Below are positions 1-26,166 of a DNA stretch of 64,000 nt, one piece after another. The notes under the pieces were generated by a model. It saw only the letters and a program-made list of their open reading frames with translations. It searched no databases and had not been told where the DNA came from. Source of the DNA: Metridium senile. Taxonomy: Eukaryota; Cnidaria; Anthozoa; Actiniaria; Metridiidae. Position 1 is the stretch's first letter. Each line of letters starts with the position of its first letter. The stretch covers positions 8,217,842-8,281,841 of the forward strand of contig OX459103.1 of NCBI GenBank assembly GCA_949775045.1. The letters are read 5' to 3'. Both the position numbers and the translations under genes were made by a program.

Positions 1-40
1 AATGTAATGTAATGTAATGTAATGTAATGTAATGTAATGT
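1..40. repeat. (AATGT)n pentanucleotide microsatellite
   Basis: Eight perfect AATGT units open the window and degenerate over the next 30 bases. It lies in the intron upstream of the first visible exon of copy A. Confidence 0.9.
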
Positions 41-269
41 GATGTATTTTAATTTATTGTAATGTATTATCATATATCCATAATAAATGTGAGTGCAAGT
101 GTGTATAAGTTTGTTTAGTGGTCGTGTTGACGAAAACATATGCGACAGATGATGCATAGTATAATTCTGTAGTATAATAGTATAATAATGAATTCTGTCA
201 TTTTTCCAATGGTGTCTATTATTAAAATTTCAGCTACTATTAAACAATGTGTCTTAAGCACAGTAAAAA

Positions 270-408
270 AAACATTGCACAGAAATTGCGTGGCCCACCC
301 CTTTAGTGGTGCATGATATTTTCTAGCCCACCCCTTTTGAGATGCATGAAAAACCACGGCCCACCCCCAGATTTTTCCGGCCCACCCCCCCCCCCCCCCC
401 CCCCCCCC
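270..408. repeat. Repeated CCCACCCC blocks ending in a poly-C run
   Basis: Four spaced blocks of GGCCCACCCC or AGCCCACCCC precede an uninterrupted run of about 24 C (385-408). All are in intron 11 of copy A. Other copies carry CAAC or CAAG microsatellites in this intron instead, so A has diverged here. The poly-C run is a likely assembly or sequencing trouble spot. Confidence 0.7.
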
Positions 409-475
409 ATACTTTATGACCAGTCCCTAACCAGCTCAGTTTAATGTTTGAGTAATATTTGATTTTATATTCCAG

Positions 476-2653
<2,178 letters not shown>

Positions 2654-3955
2654 AGAACCATCGAGGACTGAACTACAATGAATTGTTAGCTAACACAGAT
2701 ACCCCGGAATTATCACTGAAAACCTAGCTTTAAACTAAAGATTAAAATTAATTAATTAAAATTAAGATGACATTCAGTTTGTATGATTTTTAAATAATTT
2801 AAAGAATGTACCAGTTATCTATCACCGCTGTGCTATATGACAAATGGCACATTTGCCTAACAGGCTAAGGCCCTGGCCACACGTAGCCTGGTATTTTTGA
2901 AAACGGATATTTTTTTATCCGTATTCAAAAATATCCGCGTCCACACGTAGCGTATTCGAATCTTATTTGCCCGTCCACGCGTATACCCGAATACGCTTCG
3001 AAAACGCTAGCCGTCCATACAGAGCATGCGCAACACTTTGCGCCATCTTTGTTTACTTCGCTCGCTTCACAACCGCTTTTTATATAGTAAATATGTCTAA
3101 ACAGGCGAGTAAATGAAAAGGAAAAGGGAAGGCTGTATTCTACATATTATTATGTTATTTTAAAGGTCAAATCGCCGTGGTCTTGCTGGCCGTCGGTTTA
3201 TGCTCTTTAACGGCGCTGTTTTAACTTTTTAACTCCAGATCAGCGAAATTATCCTTAAAATGTTGCGTCGCCTCCTTGTATAATTAGCTTGAATGTTTGA
3301 ATAGGCAACTTGCGATTGTATGTAGGCTATAAGATTTAAAACAAGCCCAAGAAGAAGTGAAACGAGAACAGCCTGACGTCATCGTATTCAAAATGCTCCG
3401 TTTTCGCCGTCCACACGTATACGATAAACCTCCGGCTAAAAAAATCTACAGTCTGGAGAGCGTATTCGAAAACCTCCGTTTTCGGTGACCGAAAACGCCG
3501 TTTACGTGTGGACGGAAGGTGTAAACGGAGGAAAAAAGCTCCGTTTTCAAAAATACTCGGCTACGTGTGGACGGGGCCTAAGTCTCGATTTGTTGTCAAA
3601 ATATTCACAAATCCCAAGCAAAGCACTAAATGTTATGCTTAACAATAAAAAACACATTTGGAATTACTCTGACTTGAGGGTATTCCGGTGCAAATGCCCC
3701 TTTTGTCAAATAGTTAAAGACATGCAACTGGTCTATTAAAAGACATTACTATTGCTGTTCAAAAATCGATTTTATCGATTTATTAGTTTTTAGTCAACTG
3801 CATTATCACTTTCGTTTGTCAATTAATTTAAATTACACGTTTTTCTGATTAACGAAAATAAAATTTACAACACGATTTTTGTCAATATTGTTTGAAAATG
3901 GTTGTAATAAACTTTTGTTTACTTATGTTTGCTTTATATATGCGCGTGACTAAAT
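2654..3955. other. Spacer between copies A and B
   Basis: No coding exon is recognised. After the A stop there is about 200 bp of AT-rich 3' flank, then a MITE (2869-3578), then about 370 bp of AT-rich DNA leading to the promoter block of B. The spacer is closely matched by the D-E spacer (42757-44040), showing that the two segments share a duplication. Confidence 0.7.
2869..3578. mobile_element. Harbinger-like MITE between A and B
   Basis: A 710 bp segment with inverted ends (GGCCCTGGCCACACGTAG at left, CTACGTGTGGACGGGGCC at right), flanked by TAA on both sides (2866-2868 and 3579-3581). A 3-bp TAA duplication fits the PIF/Harbinger superfamily. Internal text is rich in short palindromes of ATCCG/CGGAT and GAAAACGG/CCGTTTTC. 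No transposase frame is visible, so it is non-autonomous. A near copy sits at 42969-43656. Confidence 0.65.
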
Positions 3956-4360
3956 TCATCCATATGATTGGACAAGACAGAATCTGTCATAACAGATCCC
4001 GGTTAGAACGAGATTGGGTAGCTTGTCCGTTCCATATATTGTTTACTTGGTTATGTTTCCTGCTATAAACAAGTTTGTTAGGAATAGTATTATTTGGAGC
4101 AGAACTTCAAGGTTTATAAAGTAACATTTTGTCAGAGTTTTTGTGATGTAATTCACCACAAGTCCCTTGTAAGCTATTCATGTAAAATTGTGGTTAGAAC
4201 AGACAGTTGTTGAATAATGTAAATACATAGAAGGAAGATTTACTTAATAAGCAGAACTTCAAGGTTTCAAAGTAACATTTTGGCTGAGTTTTTGTTTCGA
4301 CTTTGTGAGAGAAGTTTGGGCAGTCAGCAAGCGAAGTTGGCATCGCAATTTCTCAACTTG
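3956..4360 (+). promoter_or_regulatory. Proximal promoter and 5' UTR exon of copy B
   Basis: A block conserved upstream of all five visible gene starts holds CATATG followed at once by ATTGGA (3961-3972), that is an E-box abutting an inverted CCAAT box. An ETS-like CCGG core follows about 30-40 bp on in most copies (here cccgg). Then comes 5' UTR sequence ending in CAACTTG just before the ATG. The transcription start is not determined and no clear TATA box is seen. Function is inferred from conservation between paralogues only. Confidence 0.45.
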
Positions 4361-15653
<11,293 letters not shown>

Positions 15654-17009
15654 AGAACTTATGAGGACTTGATGTTTTGTAGAGAACTATCGAGGACTGA
15701 ACAACTATGTAATAGTCGCCGCCTTCACAGTCCCCTGCGCCATCTGGAAAGGTAGCCGGAAAAAAGCGAAGGTTGAGTCTGCAATGATATAACTATATGC
15801 ATAAATGTCCCGCAAGGTGTTAAAAGGTCATTATCATAGCAAGCTCAGAGTTCGTCTCCCTTGGATGCAAAGGTCCGGCTACCTTTTAAGATGGAGCAGG
15901 GAACCGTGAACATATCAAAGATTTACCTATTGTTCTGTTGAAATCTTGTTTTCAAGATTGTATACGGTATTTCTGAGGGAACCTTTATCCGCGATTTACA
16001 GATGTGTCTAAAATAAAAGTGCCCGTAGTTTGAAGGTGTCTGTAATATAGACGTACCCTTAACATAGAGGTGTAGACTAATTTTTCTGTGTCATTCATAC
16101 AGCATAATATTTTTATTCAGTTATATCTTTTTTCGTTATATCTTATTTCTTAGGGGATATTGCCAAGCAATTGGGGCTCTGCCCTGTGTCTTTATCCCTG
16201 CCATTGTGGCAAATTGATTAAAATAAAAAAAAAATAAAACAGTATGTAATAGATAGGTGTCTTGGTGGTACAACAACTCAGAATATTTCCAACGATTATT
16301 GAAGCTGATATCTATAATATCTATCATTCAACTGATAATGCTGGTCAGTATATATACATGTTTTGCAAATGTTAAAAATGTTAACTTTTAAAGAGTTAAG
16401 TGTTGATAAAATATATTGATAAGTATTAAAAAGTTTTTTTTTTATAAAATATATTGATAAGTATTAAAAAGTTTTTTTTAGAACAGAAATTAAATGGATG
16501 TGATTATGACTCTTTTAAAAAATTATATTATGAAAACCAAGGATGTGACGCCTAAATGACGGTCAAATCTGTTGAGACAGATGACCGCTGACAGAAGATG
16601 GTGCTGATGCTGGTGCTTGTAATGATGACAATACATATGATGCTCATGATACTGATGGCTGATGATGATGACCGATGAATATAATGATGATGATAAGATT
16701 GCTCTTATTGACTGTTCAAAATTGAAATACATTGTGAAATCAATGTACGTAAGAAATAGAAGAATCAGCAGATTCGAATTCGAAATCCGATGCGACACCG
16801 CTGACACAATCGTTTAATTAAAAACATGATGACGTGACCGGATACTACAGATTCACGTTATCTAGCATCGCTGTTACTATCAAAAAATATTCACAAATTC
16901 CAACAATTTAATATAGATATTCAAATTCTCTCTAATTGGAGGCTTAGCCTGTGCGCGTCTTGTCAATGAATTATATACAGCCGTGCTAGATGACATGAAA
17001 GTTGAGTAT
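15654..17009. other. Spacer between copies B and C
   Basis: No coding exon recognised. The first 900 bp match the spacer after copy C (25774-26590). A short local duplication (AAAATATATTGATAAGTATT twice) lies at about 16405-16480. The spacer ends in the flank conserved upstream of gene starts. Confidence 0.65.
16012..16017 (+). terminator. Candidate poly(A) signal of copy B
   Basis: AATAAA about 360 bp past the stop, conserved at the matching place after copy C (26161). The window is AT-rich, so this could be chance. Confidence 0.3.
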
Positions 17010-17279
17010 TTATGCATATGATTGGATAACAAACATAATATCATAGCTTCCGGGTCGGATCAAGGTTCAGTAGTCTGGTTTCTTCTCTATATTGTGTCTT
17101 GCATTCTTGTACTTGTTTCTTGGCAAACAAACTTGTTAGGAATAGCATTATTGTTGCAGAATTACAGAATCGCGAAATTTAAAAGAAATTCAGTTACTGA
17201 TTTGTTTACTTGCATTTGAGAGAGAAGCTCGAAAGCAGGAGTGCTAGAGAAGTTGGAACATCTTTGGAAGCTCAACTTG
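17010..17279 (+). promoter_or_regulatory. Proximal promoter and 5' UTR exon of copy C
   Basis: Shares CATATGATTGGA (17015-17026), CTTCCGGGTCGG (about 17047-17058), TTAGGAATAGCATTATTGTT and GAGAGAAGCTCGAAAGCAGG with copy D. It ends CTCAACTTG before the ATG. Conservation between paralogues is the only evidence of function. Confidence 0.45.
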
Positions 17280-20200
17280 ATGGTAAGACTAAATGTTTTT
17301 TGTAAATATTTCATATTGACTAGTGAAATTTGAAGAAATCAGATCGAATTCAGAAAATTAAAGAAGCTAGCAAGAATTAACTGGCTCTTAAATTAAATGA
17401 TATCGTTGACCTACGCGCACGATCGATGAGCAATAACCTAATTTTCTATATTATTTCCGAAAAGGATAAGAATTGTGTCGAAAAGGTCCATGAAGGCATG
17501 CAAAAGATTTGCATAGAATCTAATAAAATTTGGAATCGAAATAACCCATAGGATGTGGAAAAAAATCGGCAAAACCTAGGACCTCTGTTGAATTCCTATG
17601 CAACCAGGATAGCGGGGAACTTGTCAAATGAGCTCGTGGACGTCTGCTCATATACTGAAAGGGTGCAAAATTAGAATCGCTTAGCAAGTCCCTCACGAAA
17701 TAGTAGAAAAACGGAAAATGTCTGTACCCAGCTTTTGAACAAGTAAAAATGGAATGTAAAAAGACAGAGCTTTTGAAAGGCACTTTGTATATACATTGAA
17801 AGTCATATACAAAATACATGCATTGTGATACATTGGTTCCGATATTTTATCCAATGACTTGTGAGACAGCCATTAAAAAAGCTAGTGTATATTCACAGAT
17901 ACACATTTTTAATGGCACTAATTATTCGTCTTTAATATCATCCTTAATGCTCCATATCAGCCTCGAGTAACTTAGCATACCGTTCCTGTCTTAACATGAC
18001 ATTACTGATTAAGAGGCTGCTGTGATGCATAACGTTTGTCACAATCAATATATCATACATATAATGTACTTGTGCTTAAATCTTTTGCATCGTCATACAA
18101 CTTCTTTTTAAAATTGTGAGTGCTATCTCTGCACTAATATCGAATTTTCCTAGCTATATTTATGACGAGATATTTAATATTTTCAGCCAATTCATAATGA
18201 TGCATTGACCTTTAAATCCCTAAAGCTCTTCTGGTTTTACCAGTAGTTTTTCCAATAACAAAAATAACATCAATGACAAAAACGATTCCGATATACGAAC
18301 AACTACTTTACATACAATAGCGTTAGAAACTTTCAAGTTTTATTAATAACAATTTATCTATGAACTTTTTTTGGAAATGAGAATTTAGTATAAAGCTGTT
18401 ACATCTAAAAATAAGAAGCTATATTAGATATCAAACTGATGCTCTCCTAAAGACTCAAGTTCTCCATTATTTAAACTGATGATCAAAACGATTTATATGA
18501 AATTCCTGGTTGCGCTACATTCACATATAAAGCAGCAGAACTACTTCAATCTTGGACTACAATATTCTGAACTAGTGTCATTTTTATCTGTTATTCATGG
18601 CTTTCAACTTTCAATTGTACAGCTTTTAAGCTGTACATTTAAAAATAAAAATAAAAATGACATTGCGTTCAATGGGATTAAGACTAAAGAACCATACTTG
18701 CATCGAAGACTGAAGTAGTAGACTCTATCGAGCAAGAGTTCAAATGACATACAATGTAGGTAGACTTTGATGCATTTGTCTGTACTCAAGACTACAACTA
18801 GATTAGTCGATTGTGTTTATCGAAAATGAAGTTTGTACAAAATTCTCCCTATTGAATCCTAGTAAGTCGTGTTTGGTTACTAAATAAAATGGCTGAAATA
18901 GCCTGTGAACCGCTTTCGAAAGTCTTTACACTTCTTTTTAATCAATCTATTTATCAAGGCATAGTTCCAGAGATTTTAAAATCTCTATGATCACTCACAA
19001 TTTACAAAAGTGTAGTAATGACTGACGCAAACAATTATAGAACTACATGTATCTTTACTCTCTCGCCTTTTACTAAAACTTTAGAACGATTAGTTTATGA
19101 TCAATTATTATCTTTCATCGATAAAAATAGTATTCTATATAAATACTAATTTAGTTTCAAAATAAGGCTATTCTACAGAGCATGCCATTCTTGAATTAAG
19201 TGATTATCTTAAAACTGCTATTGACAATAGATTATGTACATGTGGAATTTTCTTAGATTCTTCAAAAGCGTTCGATACGATGAATGATCATAATATATCA
19301 CTAAAGAAACTGTAGAAATATGGAATAAAAGGTCTCCCCTTACAATGGTTTCGTAGCTATCTTTCCAATAGATTACAATTTGTGCAAATTAGAAATACAA
19401 AATCGAATACATTGACAATTAAATGTGCTGTCCCTCAGGGATCCACTATTAATTCTCATCTATATAAATGATCTACCTAATTCTTCTAATATTCTTAAAT
19501 TCAAAATTTTTGCAGATGATACCAATATTTTTTATTCCTCTAAGAATCTGATTTATTATCTATGTAAACGCAAATCAGTAAACTAACAGTGTAAAGCGAT
19601 AATTATGATGTTGATATTAATTGCCATCTTTTTCTAGAGATATCTAATTGTTTTGCAATGAAGAATACATACTTTCCATTGCTGGTATTGCTTCTTCTTG
19701 TAAATATGTTCAACAAGTGGACTACAGCTAAAAATGGTATGTTGTAAATAACAGAAGTTTATGAAAAATTAGGTCGTTAATTCTAAAATAGAATAATAAT
19801 GTAATATAAATAGTGCAATATTTTTCCAGAGACCATCCTTAAAGTACCATACAAAACAAAATCTACCTGGATATGGTCCTGGACAGATCAAGTAAGAATT
19901 TATATGATTAACCTATAATTAGAACAGTGAGTTTTATGGTTGATTTGTTTGTTTGTTTGTTTGTTATATATTGATCGATCGAGCGATCGACTGACTGACT
20001 GACTGACTGACTGACTGACTGACTGACTGACTGACTGACTGACTGACTGACTGACTGACTGACTGACTGACTGACTGACTGACTGACTGACTGACTGACT
20101 GACTGACTGACTGACTGACTGATTGACTGACTGACTGATTGATTGTTGGGTAGAGTGGTATTCACATTAAAACTTTCTCAGCAGTGGACCAAATTTGTTG

Positions 20201-23200
20201 ACGGAGGAGCTGAAAGGGTAGTATTTTATGCTGCATGTGATCAAAGCTTACAGCAAAACAGATGGATAAGAAGTAATATGTTCCTGGTTGGCGATGCAAG
20301 GAGAATCGATGTTACTGTACATTATTCAGTTAGTGACTGCTCTACTATGTCTTTCCCCAACTGCAAGCAAAAACTAAAACTATTTATATACAAGTCGTAC
20401 ATTAACTACTATCCTGGTGGTGGTATTAATGGAATCCCAGAACCTTCAATTCAGAATTCAACCTCAAAATTATATCAACTATTCGCTACAACATCACCAC
20501 CAAACCTGACAACTGGAGTTCTGTCAAGAGACAAGACAAATACCGAAACGTATTCATTTGTTACCAATTATACAACACCCTATCACTACCTGGCTATACA
20601 GTATCAAGGAGGATGTTTTGGATTGTACAGTGTCACCATAAGCTACTCAGTCTGCCCATCATTGGCTCTTCCTTCTGGTCTGATCCAGCTACCACGAACC
20701 ATGGCTCCAGTGAATGGGTCAATCCAAGTATCAGTATCATGTGCTGCAAATGCTCAGCCATTGGCTAATAATATTACCTTATATGGAGATTGTAATGCTA
20801 ACGGTGAATGGAGTAGTCACGTGATAAGTGGAGAGTGTTGGTGTAATGCAGGTTTTGGAAAGTATTTGAATGGTTCTGGTTCATATTGTAAAGGTTAGTA
20901 TCAATGAAATTGGAAGCTATTGAAACCGTTGGTTTTATTGACTTTGTCCAGGTTTGTGGTTGCTTTCAAATTTTGCTTAAATGTTTTTCTTGAATTGATT
21001 TGATGTCTTTATTTAATTCTCAGAATGTCGAAGTGGATGGTACCAAGACAAAGCGAGTGGTAAAGCATGTAAACCTTGTCCACTAAAAAGTGTACAGGAT
21101 GTGGATAGACGAAAGTGCAACTGTGTTCCTAGTTTCTATAGGACCAAGGACCAATCGATATCTGACAACTGTACTGGTAGGTTTTAAACTTTGACTATAG
21201 TGACCATGAAACACGCAAAAATATGTTTCGGCTATTAACGTCCAAAATCAAGCGGTGATTACATGATCGAAAGTAACTGTACGGATACATAGCAATTATA
21301 AATGCCTCTAGTTTATGTGGTGGCTGAAAACGAATTGCACAATTGACACCAGCCCCGTTCAGATTCTAAAGTTATGCTCAGTTTTATACAGCCTCTCAGT
21401 GTTGTGTGGCCTCTTACCATTAAGATGTAAATTTGTTTGTGAATAGGACAACCTTCAACACCTCGAGATATGAAGTCCACCTTTGTGAATGCATCGTTTG
21501 TGGCACTAGAATGGACCACACCCTTGGACCTTGGTGGACGGTCAGATGTGTACTATGAGGTCGAGTGTAACAAGTGCAACAATGAAGACAAAAACTGCAG
21601 TATGGACTGTATTGGTGCTGTCATCAACCACGCTCCAAGAACCAGCATAAAGGCTACTGTACAAAATCTAACTGCCTACACGTATTACCAGTTTAAAGTG
21701 TTTGCTAAGAATGGAATCAGTCATTTAGCTGAGAAGAACGGTGACAAGTCAATATACGTAGTACTTCTAAAACAGACAAGGGAATCAGGTGAGTTATGAC
21801 CGGGATTTAAATTATAACTCTGTAAGATAAAATAAAAATCATACAAAATATCCTACTAAGAACATTTTTCTCAGTTGCACCTGTTTCTAGAATCAATAGA
21901 AGTCAACCTGTGTTTTCTAGTGGCACCCGGTTTTAAAAATAGAAATGAAACCAGACCTTCTTAAATAATCGCAAATTGTTATCGCAAATCGCAAATCGGA
22001 AGTAAGTCTTTGCAAAGTGAAGTCTTTGTAAGTAAAATTTGGGACTATTTGCGATTACTTGCGATAAGTAAGTATTTTATTCGTTTTGTCAATGTTTGTT
22101 TTCTTCCTTTAGTTCCTGGAGCACCTGTGTTAAAATTCATTTCCTGGCTCAAATAGAAGTAGTTATATAAAACCAGTGGATTTTGCGCGGGCCACGTGCG
22201 GGCACGGGCGCTGTTTTCTTAAAGTATTGCAATGCAGCGGCATTCTGTGCAAAAAGAAATAGTAATCATTCCCTATATGCATGGTATTAGTTTTGTATAG
22301 TATTATATATTTAGCTACAAAAACTATTCACCGACAATGGTTGGGTTTTACTTTTTTAATTTAAAATTTAAGCTGAAAGGAATCTTCTTAATCCAACTGT
22401 TTAGAGAAAAGAAAGGAAACAAGTGGTTCTGGTGACAACAAAACTGATGTAACAATCCCAGTACTCAGTTCGATAGTTGCTCTAATCGTGGTAGTATTTG
22501 CTGCTTTCATTGTTATCTATATCCTGAGAAGAAGAGGGCTTTTACTCAGAAAAGAGAATCCAAAAGAGGTAACAATCCATTTCATATTTTAAGTTTAAAA
22601 TGATATTCAGACAATAAACCAAAATAATTTATGGATGTATTACTTAATTAATACAGAAAGAAGGAGAAGGAGAAGGAGAAGGAGAAGGAGAAGGAGAAGG
22701 AGAAGGAGAAGGAGAAGGAGAAGGAGAAGGAGAAGGAGTCAAAGTTTATCTTTTTTAAGTTTTTAACTAAAGTTCTATTTACTATGATATTTTGCAAATC
22801 AGAAACAAAAAGATGTTCCTGTTGGTAATGTCCACCATCAGACGATCATTCTAGAAGACATGCCAGGAGAAACAGACGATAATTACGCCTATGTACTGGA
22901 CGATACACTATGGGAAGTGGCAAGAGAGAACCTGTCCGTCATTAAAAGACTTGGTAGTGGTAATTTTGGTTGTGTTGATAAAGCCATTGCTATTGGTTTG
23001 CATGGACATCCTGGGCAAGTAACTGTTGCTGTTAAAACTCTCAAAGGTAATTTTATTGTCTGCCGGTCTTACCAAATAATTGAACATCTTTAAATATATT
23101 TTTAGGGGGAGGGAAATGGAAGGAAGCCATGGATATCTCTTAGTAAAAAACAATTATCCACAAGACTCCCTCAAAATGCAAGCAACTTTGTTTCTTAGGG

Positions 23201-25773
23201 CTGCTTTAGATGGTTACACAAGCATATAAACATAACAAAGGCAATAGCATCTTTATTGTTATTTTATACAACAGGCAAGGCGTAACCCTGATGCTAATGT
23301 CACAATGTAAACTAGCCCTGAAATAAAACTATTCCAAAACAGTAACATGCATGCAAAACATAATTTGTCGTAGAAAATGCCGGTAATAAAGACAAAGAAG
23401 ACTTTCTGACCGAACTGCAACTGATGATGAAACTGGAACCCCACCCACGTGTTGTTGAACTTTTGGGATGTTGTACTAAATCTGGTGGTAAGTGAACTTA
23501 CAGCCGACCAAAACACCAACCAACAAACCAACCAAAACACCAACAAAAAAGAAACCAGCCAGCCAACCAACCAACCAACCAACCAACCAACCAACCAACC
23601 AACCAACCAATTCAAGCAACCAACCAACCAACACACTAATCAAAAAGCCATTGATCCTTTCAAGCAACCAAGCAACGAAGCAACCATCCACCCAAACAAC
23701 CCACCAACCCATCAACCAGCCTATTAACCAACCAGCCTACCGACCCATCTATCAAACAAATCAACAAATCAATCAACTAACCAACCATCCATCCCACTAA
23801 CCAGCTCAGTTTAATGTTTGAGTAATATTTGATTATATATTCCAGGTCCAATGACAATAATTCTCGAGTATCTGCCTTATGGTGATCTCCTTGGTTACCT
23901 GAGAAGGTCACGTGGTCACGAGGACACGTATTGTTCGGGTGATCTTCTTCCAGAGGGAAAGCTAACATCACGTGACTTATTACAGTTCGCCTGGATGATT
24001 GCTGATGGGATGAATTTCTTGGCACAAAACAAGGTATTTACTTTCGAAGTTACTTACTTAAATGTAGTTACTTATTTACTTATTTACTTACTTAGTTACT
24101 TACTCAGTTACTCACCTACCTATTTATTTACTTACTTATCTGGTGTTCCATTTCAGTGCGTCCATCGTGATCTTGCTGCTCGTAATGTTCTTGTTGGTGA
24201 AAATAAAATGTGTAAAATATCAGACCTTGGACTTGCAAGAACAGTCAGCGATGATGTTTACACTCGATCAAAAGCGGTAGGATGGACAACTTTTGTGAAT
24301 AGCCGGGACATATGTACATTTGCATGCAATCTGCTTTAAAACGACTCTTCATAGGAAAAATGTACATGTTTATATAGCGTAATATTATATAATAAAAAAT
24401 CCAGAAATCTGCATAAAAAATGATATTCGTTATTTGCGCATATCAGGTTTTAAGAGTAGTAGATATCGATCTAACAAATCTTAAAACATGAATATTTCTA
24501 ACATTTTTACCCAAGGCTCGGTTACCTGTCAAGTGGATGCCACCAGAGTCTCTGTTCCACAGACAGTCGTCCATTGCCAGTGATGTGTAAGTAAATTATC
24601 ATAAATTACCAAACATAATAACTTTACACACATAATCAAATATAATCATCAATTCTATTACATAGTATATATATATATATATTATCATTCATTATGATAT
24701 TGATGATCTGATCACTATTTACTATTATGATTTATTATTTTGTTTCAAAATTTATAACATTTTTGTCATCAAAACATTTTCAGATGGTCATATGGTATTG
24801 TGTTATGGGAAATTTTTACACTCGGTAAGTTCATGATATAAAACAATACGTTGTGTATATGATGATTTGGTTTGATGCAAAACTGGTTGTATTCGTCCAG
24901 GTGATTCACCTTATCCTAAGTACAAAGGGAAGGACATACCAATACTACTACAGCAAGGATATAGGATGCCAAAACCACTTCATCTATCAAAGACATTGTA
25001 CGTTGATATAGTTTTATTATAGTCATCAAGATTATCATCAGTGTAATTACCATTGTGGTCATCATCATCATCATCATCATTATCATCGTTGGTATAATTA
25101 ATCGTCGACTTCATCACATTATCACCATTTTTCTGATCTTGTCATAATGATCACTGTCATCGTTATAGTCATCATCGAAATCATAATCACCACCAGTATC
25201 TGTCGTCATTTTCAACTTCATCGTCAGCACTTTTATCGCTAAACTTGGCATCGTCAAATCATACAATCGCTACCTTATCATAAGTATTATCGTCACCACC
25301 ACCACCATCATCATCATCATAATTGCCATCATTATCATTGCCATCATCATCATTGTAATTGCTATTGCGATTATCAGTATCATAATTATCACCACCATCA
25401 ACATTATTGGCAACATCATCATCACCATCATCATCACCATCATGATTATATAGATTCTCTTACTGTATCTAGATACTCGTTGATATTAAGATGTTGGCAG
25501 GATAAACCCGAGGACAGACCCTCCTTCAGTTTGATATGTGATGAGATCAGCACATACTACAATGCCACACAGGTGACTTGCTTTTATCAAATAATCGTGA
25601 CGTCATAAATAATCAAGATGGCGGACGGTTTTGTTTTTGAGAAGATGATGCTAGTTGTTTTTCTAATCCCATCAATCCATTTTATAAACCAACGGCTATG
25701 TTTGTGTTTTCAGGATTACATCAACTTGGATGTATTTGAAGATGCATTGTACGCTAACTTTGATGTTTTGTAG
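17280..25773 (+). CDS. Copy C: Eph-ectodomain receptor tyrosine kinase lacking the second FN3 domain
   Basis: Exons: 17280-17282, 19640-19736, 19830-19891, 20185-20893, 21024-21176, 21447-21788, [exons 7-8 lost], 22405-22568, 22803-23046, 23374-23487, 23846-24033, 24157-24276, 24516-24586, 24784-24824, 24901-24997, 25473-25572, 25714-25773. Exon 6 ends and exon 9 begins in phase 1, so direct joining keeps the frame (2565 bases, 854 aa). Only an acceptor and about 40 bases of exon 7 remain (22113-22156), followed by an in-frame stop. The second half of FN3-2 (RAATKVG exon) is absent. The ligand-binding exon is 15 bases longer than in B. Exon 2 must use the second of two adjacent AG acceptors (19638-19639) for the exon 1 ATG to be in frame; otherwise the internal ATG at 19658 would serve. 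Kinase motifs are intact ([20 protein letters not shown]). HGQSS is HRQSS. Confidence 0.82.
18880..19565 (+). mobile_element. Degenerate LINE reverse-transcriptase remnant in intron 1 of copy C
   Basis: Reading across several frameshifts and stops gives recognisable non-LTR reverse-transcriptase blocks in order: NNYR, SPFTKTLERLVYDQLL, IFLDSSKAFDT, GIKGLPLQWFRSYLSNR, CAVPQGS, LIYINDLPN and FKIFADDTNIF (catalytic ADD). This order matches CR1/Jockey-group LINEs. It is an old, inactive fragment in the sense orientation of the host gene, without a visible endonuclease domain or 3' end. Confidence 0.8.
19988..20145. repeat. (GACT)n microsatellite in intron 3 of copy C
   Basis: About 38 near-perfect ACTG units ending 40 bp before the acceptor of the ligand-binding exon. 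Unique to copy C among the paralogues here. Confidence 0.95.
22113..22156 (+). pseudogene. Remnant of FN3-2 exon 7 in copy C
   Basis: After a normal acceptor (ctttag) the text VPGAPVLKFISWLK runs into TAG, where the other copies continue VLKIIVLSSTS. The rest of exon 7, intron 7 and exon 8 are missing. If still spliced in, it would end translation just outside the membrane. Confidence 0.8.
22656..22738. repeat. (GGAGAA)n microsatellite in intron 9 of copy C
   Basis: About 13 units, the shortest of the five copies of this repeat in the array. Confidence 0.95.
23505..23800. repeat. (CAAC)n microsatellite in intron 11 of copy C
   Basis: CCAA units, perfect for about 50 bases at 23563-23611, degenerate elsewhere. 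The ending shared with B and D (CCATCCCACTAACCAGCTC) belongs to the intron, not the repeat. Confidence 0.9.
24040..24140. repeat. (CTTA)n microsatellite in intron 12 of copy C
   Basis: Degenerate ACTT tract between the hinge and HRD exons. Confidence 0.8.
25010..25445. repeat. (ATC)n-rich intron 16 of copy C
   Basis: Nearly identical in text and length to intron 16 of copy B, supporting recent exchange between B and C at the 3' end. Confidence 0.8.
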
Positions 25774-26160
25774 AGAACTATCGAGGACTTGATGTTTTGT
25801 AGAGAACTATCGAGGACTTGATGTTTTGTAGAGAACTATCGAGGACTGAACAACTATGTAATAGTCGCCGCCTTCACAGTCCCCTGTGCCATCTGGAAAG
25901 GTAGTCGGAAAAAAGCGAACGTTGAGTTTGCAATGATAGAACTATATGCATAAATGTCCCGCAAGGTGTTAAAAGGTCATTATCATAGCAAGCTCAGAGT
26001 TCGTCTCCCTTGGATGCAAAGGTCCGGCTACCTTTTAAGATGGAGCAAGGAACCGTGAACATATCAAAGATATACCTATTGTTCTGTTGAAATCTTGTTT
26101 TCAAGATTGTATACGGTATTTCTGAGTGGACCTTTATCCGCGATTTACAGATGTGTCTAA

Positions 26161-26166
26161 AATAAA
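26161..26166 (+). terminator. Candidate poly(A) signal of copy C
   Basis: AATAAA about 390 bp after the stop at the position matching that of copy B. Weak evidence in AT-rich DNA. Confidence 0.3.

Noticed and set aside
3485..3739. Frames of 84 and 83 aa at 3485-3739 and 43566-43817
   Set aside because: They start inside the Harbinger-like MITE and run into spacer. The shared protein text reflects the duplicated spacer.
22113..22156. Copy C as a simple pseudogene because of the stop after exon 7's remnant
   Set aside because: Skipping the remnant keeps the frame and all other exons are open, so a shortened functional gene is at least as likely.
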